The notes beneath the pieces were generated by a model. The model searched no databases. It worked only from the letters and a program-made list of their open reading frames with translations, and was not told the origin of the DNA. Position numbers and translations under genes: made by a program. From the NCBI GenBank assembly GCA_965112735.1, contig OZ218958.1, positions 3,224,001 to 3,288,000 of the forward strand: DNA of 64,000 nucleotides, given 5' to 3'. This document shows positions 42,865 to 52,207 of this stretch, piece by piece. Origin of the DNA: Phaeosaccion multiseriatum. Taxonomy: Eukaryota; Ochrophyta, other classes. Positions within the stretch are counted from its first letter, which is position 1. Each line of letters starts with the position of its first letter.

Positions 42865-42919
42865 CTTTGCTTGTTGGTTGTCTGGGGTGTGTGGTCTGTC
42901 CCACATCTCAGGTGGCTCA
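42865..42919 (+). repeat. E1 right-end LTR remnant
   Basis: 55 bp matching the last 55 bp of the 5' LTR (one mismatch), ending AGGTGGCTCA and then GTAC. The preceding sequence (two CTATAAAC-type TATA-like motifs at 42847-42865) has no counterpart in the 5' LTR. Confidence 0.7.
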
Positions 42920-44557
42920 GTACTCGACAAGGTGTGACTGTTGTTGGAGCAGTGCACCACCATTGTGTACAGCACGCCTCGTTTCGGCTCTCCGTGGGCC
43001 CCGCGCACCTGGCAGGACAAGTAGCTCGTCGTTGCTCCTCGCTGGCGGGTGGTCGCGGAATGGCTGCTGCTGCTGCTGTCGGTGCTACCGCTACTACTAC
43101 TACCACTGATGTCCGCTTGTTGCAGACGAAGCAGCTGCTGCCGTCGTGCCTCGTTGCAGTACGAGACCTGAGCTTGAGGCTTCTGTTTTATCCGCCTGCA
43201 GCACAGAGAAAGCGCTTGGTCCCGATTGGCAGCGCGGAGCTGCATGACGGCTCTCCTCCAGGTCGATGGCGGTTGTAGTTGTTGTTGTTGTTGCTGCGTC
43301 GAAGTAGGGAGCAACTCTTTCTGCTGCGGCGTCGCCGCCAAGGCCGTCAGCATGTCGTGCTGGTGTTGCTGCTGCTGCTGCTGCTGGAGCTGGTGCCGCT
43401 GGTAGAGTTGCAGGCGCTGCTGCTGCTGCTCCTGCAAGAAGGTTTCCTGGCGCTGGTTGAGCAACGTTTGCTGTTGCACGAGGAGCTGTGGCTGCGGGGT
43501 GGTGGTGGCCACTAGGGACTGAGCATCCCAGACGTGATCTGAAGAGAGAAACGCCATGGCGCTGGCCGTGCTCGTCGTGGGGTAGTCACCGCCCATGCTG
43601 CTGATACTGCTGCTACTGCTACTGCTGCTGGTGGATCGACCGCTCCCATCCGTGGCCAGCGAGAAGTACTCGTCGCTCGCCAGCTCCATAGCGGGTGCCA
43701 CCGTAGTAGGGGGGGCATGGGGAGAAACAGTCGCCCCCACCCCCAGCGTCACCCTCTGTATCACTGCTGCCACTCGAGCTGCCGCAGCTCCTGCCGGCGC
43801 TGTAGCCCCCGCTGCTACCGCCGTCTTCGCTGCCACTGCCACTGCCGCTGCCGCTGCCACTACTGCTGCTGGTCATTCTTCTTCGGCTCCGCTTGCTGCT
43901 GCGGGTGGGGAGGAGGCTGCCGCCCCCGCCCTGCTGCTGCTGCGGCACAGAAGCAGAAGGCGCAGAAGGCGCAGAAGGGGCAGGCCTCTTGTTGGTGCCA
44001 CTGGCAGCAGCTCTGGTGATGCTGTTGCTGCTGCTCCTTAGTCGGTCTTCCATCGGCATGGGATCCAGCGGCAATGCGCCGGGCTTACTTTGCCCGTGGA
44101 TTTGCTCGAGGCCCTGCAGGGCCGAGTTCACCTCCTCCTCCTCCCTTGTCAAGAGGAAGCTCATGTTGCCGCCCTCTAGCTGGTCGCTCAGGAATGCAAA
44201 CTCCATTTTATTCGCTTTATGTATGTCCTGTGTGTCGCTCCTCGAGGTGATGTAGGAAAGAAAAATAAGAAAAATAGATGATGTAAGCACACAAAGCGAA
44301 AAAGCCAGCTGTTTTCTGTTTCTCGCGTACGTCGGTTCCCCCTCATTTTGCTGTGTTAAAAAACGTCACACTTTCATGGGAAGGCAAGCAATTTCATGGG
44401 AAGGCAAGCAACGTTTTTGAAGCTGGCCGCCGGCCGGTAGCAGAGGGCCCTAGACCCGTCCGTCCCCCGGGCCGAGCATCAGCCAGTGTTCATAGACAGC
44501 GCCTCCAGTGTGCGTGTGCGTGTGTGTGTGTTTGTGTGCTGTGTTTCCACCACAGTG

Positions 44558-45738
44558 TCGGCTCCAGACTGGCCTAGAAGCCTAGGCCTAGAGACGAAAT
44601 TCGGCCGGCCTAGGGGGGCCGCAGGCCCCCGGCCTAGGCCTAGAGGGGGCCGCAGGTCCCCGGCCTAGGCCTATTTTTGGCGCAGCCCCCCCGGCCTAGG
44701 CCTATCGACCCTGGACAAGATTACGGTGTGCGCCGGCCGTAACCAGTAATCAGCCCTCGGCCGGCGCAAAATCAGTAATCAGGTCGGCTGGTCACCGGCT
44801 GTAAGCAACCAGACCGGCTGGCGCCGGTCATAATCAGTAATCAGGCCGGCTGCGCCGGCCGTAATCAGAATCAGATGATCTTGTCCAGGGTCGACTCCCT
44901 CCCTCCCTCCCTCCCTCCCTCCCTCCCTCCCTCCCTCCCTCCCTCCCTCCCTCCCTCCCTCCCTCCCTCCCTCCCTCCCTCCCTCCCTCCCTCCCTCCCT
45001 CCCTCCCTCCCTCCCTCCCTCCCTCCCTCCCTCCCTCCCTCCCTCCCTCCCTCCCTCCCTCGCTCGCTCCCTCGCTCCCTCCCTCCCTCCCTCCCTCCCT
45101 CCCTCCCTCCCTCCCTCCCTCCCTCCCTCCCTCCCTCCCTCCCTCCCTCCCTCCCTCCCTCCCTCCCTCCCTCCCTCCCTCCCTCCCTCCCTCCCTCCCT
45201 CCCTCCCTCCCTCCCTCCCTCCCTCCCTCCCTCCCTCCCTCCCTCCCTCCCTCCCTCCCTCCCTCCCTCCCTCCCTCCCTCCCTCCCTCCCTCCCTCCCT
45301 CCCTCCCTCCCTCCCTCCCTCCCTCCCTCCCTCCCTCCCTCCCTCCCTCCCTCCCTCCCTCCCTCCCTCCCTCCCTCCCTCCCTCCCTCCCTCCCTCCCT
45401 CCCTCCCTCCCTCCCTCCCTCCCTCCCTCTCTCCCTCCCTCCCTCCCTCCCTCCCTCCCTCCCTCCCTCCCTCCCTTCGACCCTGGAGAAGATTACGGTG
45501 TGCGCCGACCGTAATCAGTATTCAGCCCCCGGCTGGCGCATTATCAGTACTCAGGCCGGCTGGCGCCGGTCATAATTAGTAATCAGGCCGGCTGCGCCGG
45601 CCGTAATTACTAATCAGATAGGTCGAGGCCTAGGCCTAGAACCGCCGGCCTAGGGAGAAAAAATGGCCGGCCTAGAGCGGGCGTAGGCCGCTCGGCCAAG
45701 GGCCTAGAGCATAGGCTTCTAGGCCAGTCTGGAGCCGA
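44558..45738. mobile_element. Non-autonomous TIR element, copy 2
   Basis: Same element as 22244-23712 with the same TIRs and ACAGTG flanks (44552-44557, 45739-45744). The CCCT array is shorter (44895-45476, about 582 bp, with a few G and T interruptions) and the right-hand subrepeat block carries one extra unit. Confidence 0.8.
44895..45476. repeat. (CCCT)n array of about 145 copies
   Basis: About 582 bp. It has interruptions near 45061-45075 (CGCT) and 45429 that are absent from copy 1, so the two arrays have changed independently since duplication. Confidence 0.97.
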
Positions 45739-46067
45739 ACAGTGGGGGTATCCTCACGAGCAAGGGGGATGATGAAGACGCCCGACCGTCGCTCCAGAGC
45801 GAATCACATTATTTCCAAATGGTTGATGTTTTCATAGTCCAAGAGGCATGTTCTGTGGCTTGGGAAAGTCCCTCGACAGTTGCGTACAACGGGTTAGCTA
45901 TTCGTCCCAAGGGACCAACCCTGGAACCTGGGTATACATTGAGATTTACCCACACACTTGTGAGAAAAGCACAGCCCCCGTTGCTCTGTACAGTTCGATA
46001 CTATCTCTCCTTGCCTAGCACAGCACTTGTAGGCCAAGAGTTGAGCACACAAAGGAGATGGCGCCCG

Positions 46068-48912
46068 CTAGAGCTGCTGCCCCGCCACGGCCGCTCGTCT
46101 GCCGCCCTTCCTTCCATTGGCACTGCTGCCGCCCCCGCCGCCCTCGCCCCCTGCTGGTGTACCACCAACTGCTGATGCTGCTGCCAGGGTCGACACCACG
46201 GCGGCTAGGCGGAACTCTTTGGGCTCTTCTCGCAGACAGGAGGGGAGTGTGTAACCGCTAAAGGGCCAGGAGAGGGAGGAGTGGCCACCGTAGGAATGCT
46301 CGAGGGATTCGGGACAGGCGTCTGGCGCCACGAGGAGCTTGTGCCGCCCCTCAAGGTCACCGCGTCGGTAGAGGGCCCCGCCCCACTCCTGAGGTGGTCG
46401 TGAGTGCGTCCGTGTGTGCGTGCGTGTGTGTGTGCATGTGTGTGCGTGCGTGCGTGCGTGCGTGCGGGAAGGGCGGTCAACCAAAGAAGGAGGGAATGGG
46501 AGTCGACAAGCGAAGAGTGAGCCCTCCTCGAACCATGTCGAAGGAAAAGGGCAGGAAGGGAGCACGAAAGACCGAAGAGAGAAAGAAGAAACGCTGCTGC
46601 ATGTTCTGGTGTCAGCCCTTCACCCCGAATCTACAGTACACAGCAGCAGCACACACGCTCTACTCCGTACCTGCATAACCATGGTCCACTCCACAGTGCT
46701 CAACATGATATCGATGAGGGCGTAGGCTATCAAAGAGTCGGGCAGGAAGCTGCCGTACCCGATGATGGCCAAGCCGATTGCAAACTCTCCGACGATGGCA
46801 ACGAGCCGACCATAGAACTTGATAGAGGAAAACCTTTTGAACGAGTGGTCGAGGACGGAGGGAGGAAGGGACGTGCAAGCCAATGGTGAGAGGCGCGCAA
46901 GTCCAGATGATGTTTCTCGTCGGTTGGTATCTCCGTTTCGGAGTGGAGTGGTGGGGAGGACTGGGGGATCTCAACTTTACCCAATGCCATGCATGAAACC
47001 CCCTGGAACTCATTCCGCCATGCAGTCACATGGGCATACCTGTGAGAGGGAGGGGGGGAACTCGCCTCAGCCGTTGCCCCTCCCCATCCCCCCCTTCCCC
47101 CCCACACCACACCACACCACACCACACCCCTCGTTCCATTCCATTTCCCTCCAACGCACGCACTCACCCGCCCTCCGTGATGGCCACGCGTGTCTGCGGC
47201 GAGGACGAGAAGAGCGCGGAGCAAGAATATGCACCCATACAGCACGCATGTATACGGGGGGGGAGGGAGGCGAGGTGAGGGGGGCAGCAAGGCCGTATTG
47301 TGCGGGGGGGGGGTCTTCTTGTGGGAGGGAAAGGGTGGTGGGGAATCAGAGCTGCAGACACGACGAAGGGCAAACCACGCAAGCTGAACCGGGAACCACA
47401 TGAGGTGAGGGAGGCAAGTAGGCCGACTTTGACGATCGGGAGTAGTGCCCCATTTCTGTCTCTCTCTCTCTCTCTCACACACACACCTCGCACTTCAGAT
47501 GCATGGCTCGTCGGACGGCAATGGCGTATCGCCTTTTGCCCTTGGGGCGGAGCTTTGCATCGAAGGAAGAGGAGCCCTCGCCCCACAGCAGCACACCGAC
47601 AGCCTCCAGAATGGCCGATATCACCCCCATCGTCACCGTGAAGACAAGTACGCCGTTCTGCAGGAGGCAAGGGGGGGGCGTGCGTGAGGACATGACACTA
47701 GCTACGAGTCTAATCTTTGACGGGCCCTCTCTCTTCACCTCCCTCTCCATTCCTTTCCCTCCCTCTCCCTCGCTCGCTCTCTCCTCTCTCTCTCTCTCTC
47801 TCTCATGCACATCGCTCCATACCCCGCCGTGTCATGTCAGTCTCTGTCGCCAAGCACACCACCCACCCTTCTCTCTCCTCCTTCCCCACCTGGTCATCGT
47901 CCAAGCCGCACGATTCAAGGGTGAAGTCGTCTCTATACTTGACGCCCGCCGCGTCGATGTAAGTTAAGGAGACGGAGTTGCAAGTACTCGCCTCTGTGAG
48001 TAGGGGCGATCATGTCACACCAAGTCATTAAGGAATCAGTAAGTCATTTAGGATTCCGTAAGCATAGGGCGGAGGGGAGAGGGGAGGGGAAAGGCTCCGG
48101 TTGGGCGTGCGTAGTATGTGTGAGCAATAAATAAGAGACAAGAAGTAGACGTGTTGGGGGGAAGGTGGGGCATTGGCACGCACGCACGCACGCACACACA
48201 AAAGCCCGGCTCAAGTGACGGACACAAGCGGGACCCTCCCTTTGTGGACTTACTGAATTTGTAGGCGGCGTACTGCGAAGAAAGCAACATGGCAGGGAGA
48301 GGGCGAGAGAGGGCGAGAGAGGGAGAGGGGGAGCGAACGGGAGAGAGAGAGGGAATGAGAGAGAGAAGAGAAAGCGAGAGAGAGACAGAGAGAGAGCAAG
48401 AGAGAGAGGGCAAACATCAGCGGGTATTTGCACTTCATCCCCAGGCCCTCTTGCCACAGCCAACCAACAAAAGAGAAGGATGAGGAGCAAACTCCGGGCA
48501 TTGGCCAGGGAGGCGGGATGGAAGAAGAAGACACATACACAACATACAAGCCATAACCAATAATAAGGAACAACGCTATACGTACAATGTTTTGCATGAG
48601 GCCGACGAGGGCCACGATGAGGACGATCCCATGAGCGTCATACACCGCCTGCAACATCCCCCACAAGGTGTCCGCGGTCCGCTTGTTGAGGAAGACGGGG
48701 GCCGCTTGCGCGTACCCCCTCGCCAGCACGGCGTGTGTGAGAAAGGCGAGCAGCAGGAAGAGGCCCAGAAGACCGGTGAAGACGGAGGCACCGTGGGCTC
48801 GAGGGTCGTCTTCATATGCGAAGGTGTCGAGGCCTCCCTCGGAGGAGGTGCTGTAGCCGCTGTAACCTCCTTCGCACTGTGGCCGAGGGAAGGGGAAGGG
48901 GGGAGTGCGAGG

Positions 48913-48977
<65 letters not shown>

Positions 48978-49101
48978 GTGTGTGGGTGCGTGTAGGTGTG
49001 GGTGGGTGTAAGGGAGGTCTCTTTCTCTCTGTTTGCATCGTTCTCTGTCTGTACCTTTCTAGGTCTGTGTCTGTCTCTGCTCCTCTCCCTCCAATACTTG
49101 A

Positions 49102-49136
<35 letters not shown>

Positions 49137-49500
49137 TTCAAAGACACACTGCAGGACACGTACTCACACTTGCAGAGGCCTTCCAAGACGCCCCCATGAC
49201 GAGGATGGGCGTTAAGAGCCCGGCGAGCCACCACAGAGCCTCCTCCATGTAAGTCACATGCTTGCCGTTTCGCCACGCAGCGCCCTTGCCGTTACAGATA
49301 TAGGCTGCCACGGGGAGGCAGGTGAGCAGGATGGAAAAGCCGATGATGATGCCCTGAGAGTAAGGAGGTAATACACGAGGGAGGAGAGGAACGCAGGGGG
49401 TCGGGCAGGGAGGAGAGCGGAGAGTGCGTGAGTAGAGCAGGGCGAGAGGCCGTAGAGTAGAGTAGACCAGGGCAGCACGGGAGAGAGAGTAAGAGAGAGC

Positions 49501-49548
<48 letters not shown>

Positions 49549-50537
49549 AGAAGCGCCCAGTCAACAAGCAACAAGGTTTGCTTCTGCATACAACTTACAA
49601 CACGGTCATCTCTTAACCCTCCACACCGGCCACTAGCTCTCACTCTCTCCCATACTCAAAGCCGGGGACCGTGATAGCAGGCGTGGCCGTGTCCCCGGGC
49701 TGGCTGGTTGGGGTTTGGGCTCTTTCTCTCCCCTCCTTTGTGAGGAGGGAGAGGATAGGTAGGGGAGGACGGCGCTCAGGACTAGACCCCCTCCCCTGCC
49801 CACATGCCTCAGCCCTTCTTCGCACCCTGTCCCAGCGAGAGTGGCGGGGATGGAGTGCCTCCGCTCCTGCCTCCTCCTCTGTCGGCCTATCAATCATCTT
49901 ACCCTTGAGTGGCGATTCTCCTCACACCAGACCCAGCTATCGTACAGGTCCGTAAACTCCGCCAAGACTTCATCCGCCTCCGCGGGTGACTCCACATTTC
50001 TCGTGTAGTTGAGGCCATCGGCGGAGAAGTTCGTGTTGGCCAAGAACCCCGATGAGACGAAGAGACACAAGACGTAGGCAAAGTACACGCCCCAGTGGCA
50101 GTGGAGCCGCATCTCCTCCTTCAAGGCCTTCCTCCGAGGTGCAATGACGCCGTCCATAGCGGTGTAGGCGGACGTGAGGACCGACACGATCATTTTCTCC
50201 GTCTCGCTGATCTGCGGGACGAGGGAGACCGAGGTAATGGAAAGAGCGAAGGCCCCCACGCACAAAAGCAACACCGGCAATAGGGGCATGGATAGAAGAA
50301 CGAGGGTGAGTCGTGCCGTGAGAAATGCGATGCTCTGGGTGGGTTGCTGTCCTGCCTCCATGCCTTACCCTTGCCCCCCTCCCTCGAACTCCCTAACTCT
50401 CTCACATACATTCTTTGTGCCCTCTGGGTCAGTCGTGCTGTCGTGCGCACCCCCTGCTCCTCCTGCTGCTCCTGGTCCTCCTCCTCCTCCTCCTCCTCCT
50501 CCTCCTCTTCCTGGTGGTGGTGGTGGTGGTGCTGCTG

Positions 50538-50576
<39 letters not shown>

Positions 50577-50829
50577 TTGATCCTTTCATCGGCTCAACCT
50601 CTTCTGCTACTGCCACTGCCACTGCCACGGCTGGTGCCGGCGCTGCATCCTCCACAGGAGGTGCGCTTGGCATAAGGGGCCCCACCACATGGATGTCCGC
50701 TTCCCCCCCGACAGCCGCAGCAGCAGCAGAAGGAGGATGAGGGGCAAAATCCGATGGAGCCCTCATGCTGTCATCATAACTCGGAGGTGATGATGAGGAC
50801 GCTGCATTGCGGTCCCGGTCCCCGTCCAT
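46068..50829 (-). CDS. Uncharacterised polytopic membrane protein
   Basis: I do not recognise this family. Exons in frame: 50829-50410, 50334-49903, 49353-49168, 48876-48586, 48272-48254 (19 nt), 47993-47890, 47657-47487, 47193-47168 (26 nt), 46833-46671, 46388-46068; about 710 aa. The first 140 residues are Ala/Gly/Pro-rich and disordered. Eight or nine membrane segments follow, for example LTLVLLSMPLLPVLLLCVGAF, GVYFAYVLCLFVSSGFLA, SVFTGLLGLFLLLAFLTHAV and FAIGLAIIGYGSF. A luminal Cys-containing loop ends the exon-6 region (SCGLDDDQ), and the C-terminus is Gly-rich. A further candidate exon (47039-46981, YAHVTAWRNEFQG) has good borders but breaks the phase, so the penultimate junction is uncertain. 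Exon 2's acceptor (CACCCAG at 50335) was chosen for phase. The duplicated unit covers its last exons. Confidence 0.65.
48915..48977. repeat. (GT)n microsatellite in membrane-gene intron
   Basis: About 30 GT copies (AC on the sense strand) lie upstream of the acceptor at 48876. Other intronic repeats of this gene are GA-rich 48290-48410, CA 49105-49137 and GA 49500-49542. Confidence 0.9.
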
Positions 50830-52207
50830 TGTGGCTGGCAGCCTTGGGCGTGGGTGGTACCGTGATCCCAAAACCGGGCTGGATCAAAGATGCATCGCTC
50901 CCGTGGCCCTCACCATGCTGACCATAGCGCGAAAAAAAAAAAAAGCACAAGGGCAGCAGGGGAGAGGCGCTTTCTCAGTGCGAGGTGAGAAACGAATGGG
51001 GTTGGAGTGAGTGTGAGAGGGAAAAAAAAAAGGGGGAAAAGAAGGAAGAGAAAAAATGTGCAGTGGTATGCATACAGCGATGCATTACGTTGTAATCAAA
51101 CCAACCTCAGCTTCTGCTTCTATCGTCGCGCACAGAAAGAAGAATGGTGTGGGGAAAGAAGAGGGAGCGAGAAATCGCTGATAATCACGGTTTTTGCACC
51201 CCCGCCCGGATCTTACACCCTTAAGTGCCATCTATGGTTGTCTAAAAGTAATGTCTCACCGCCCCGGGGAACTTAGCCCTGGAGGTCGTGTCCCTCTGAC
51301 TCATCAGTTCTCCCCATTGGAACAAAGTTGATACCAGCCAGGATCCTGTGTCGAACCGATCGTTCGTGTCGGGCCCGCTGGAGCGCTACGGCTAATCGTC
51401 GCCGAATGACGCAAACAGCTCTCGCATAAGCCCTCGTGTCAAGCCCCCGGATCTAGCGACCGATTCTGCAAAAATGCAAAAATACGCGGATCACCAACAC
51501 ACTACTTGCCCCCGATGTGTGACGATGCTACAACTGTAATCTCGTCCCTTTTGGGATGGAACAGCAAGGAGCATTTGGCCCTCTGCCCAGGTGTTTATCA
51601 AAACACTCGCCACCCACATGGCTGGGGGGCACGAACATCTGGACATGAGGGCTTATGCGAGGGCTGTTTGCGCTATTCGGCGGCGATTGGCCGTCGCGCT
51701 CCAGCGGGCCCGACACGAACGATCGATTCATAATACATAAGATCCTGGCTGGCATCAACTTTGTGCCGATGGGGAGAATTGACGAGTCGGAGGGATACGA
51801 CCACGAGGGCTAAGTTCCCCGGGGCGGTGAGACATTACTCTTAGACAACCATAGATGGCACTTAAGGGAAATAATATCACCACGCACGGTGCCACCGGGA
51901 ATCGCTCGGTAGCACGTAAGGGGTCGAAAGTGGAGGATCACCAGCGACCAGAAAAGAAAGAAAACCTTTACAATGATAGTTGGTAGGCTTATATGCGGGA
52001 AAAGATATAAAACTACCATCGACCGTCGACCCCACCTCAGCCGCCTGCAGCCCAAGGCAGGGAGCTCTAAGGCTCTAACGCGCTTCGGCGCGTCTCACTC
52101 AAACTCTTATGAAAACTTGCACGTTGCGCCCAAACGCGGCGTATGTGCCCCCAGCCACTGTTGCCCCTGCCCTCTCCTCTTGTGCTCCCCCAAAGCAGGC
52201 ACTCTAT
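50830..52207. other. Intergenic region with a foldback element
   Basis: This lies between the 5' end of the membrane protein gene and the 3' end of the HAT/TPR gene. Apart from the foldback element at 51218-51868 I see A-rich runs (50928-50945, 51020-51055) and no coding exon. Confidence 0.5.
51218..51868. mobile_element. Foldback (long inverted repeat) element
   Basis: The 651-bp stretch begins CCCTTAAGTGCCATCTATGG and ends with its reverse complement. The arms extend roughly 230 bp each. The CCCCGGGGAACTTAGCCCT block, the CCAGCGGGCCCGACACGAAC block and the ACAGC..CGCATAAGCCCTC block recur inverted and in mirrored order, with about 10-15% divergence. There is no open frame and no clear target duplication. 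Confidence 0.75.

Larger units (their letters stand above)
25440..42919 (+). mobile_element. E1: outer Ty3/gypsy-like LTR retrotransposon, decayed, with nested insertions
   Basis: TG..CA ends are flanked by GTAC (25436-25439 and 42920-42923). Removing E2, the solo LTR and E3 leaves about 5.9 kb with gag, protease, RT and RNase H in the usual order. Joins across each nested insertion restore a sensible frame (for example DSNW followed by AAPLVAVLKP in RT). No integrase is found between RNase H and the right end. It inserted into copy 2 of the PX-like gene, so it post-dates the duplication or occurred in one copy only. Confidence 0.88.
24987..44206 (-). pseudogene. Broken duplicate of the PX-like gene, split by retrotransposons
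   Basis: The copy starts at ATG 44206 and runs to 42924, is interrupted by the 17.5-kb E1 cluster, and resumes at 25439-24987. It has three lesions. First, a 2-nt deletion near 43735 (five C instead of seven compared with 21418-21424) shifts the frame after about residue 158. Second, the E1 insertion falls at codon 428. Third, it loses residues 575-644, whose place is taken by reading into the membrane-gene fragment. In copy 2 the Asn run is longer and one short VPH insertion is present. Not expected to be functional. Confidence 0.85.
42924..47000. repeat. Tandem segmental duplication, copy 2 (right part)
   Basis: This continues the unit begun at 24987-25439. It is highly similar to 20609-24986. 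Differences include a 2-nt deletion near 43735, a shorter CCCT array, a gained subrepeat near 45560 and a shorter GT/GC microsatellite near 46430. The unit ends at CATGAAACC (47000), after which unique sequence of the membrane gene continues. Confidence 0.9.

Noticed and set aside
41467-43278. One continuous 603-codon protein from E1 RT into the PX-like sequence
   Set aside because: The frame runs past the E1 right end (42919) and then reads the PX-like copy on the wrong strand. The coding part ends near the element terminus.
48900-49200. Possible His/Thr-rich or Cys/Val-rich proteins
   Set aside because: Products of the GT/CA microsatellites in the membrane-gene intron.
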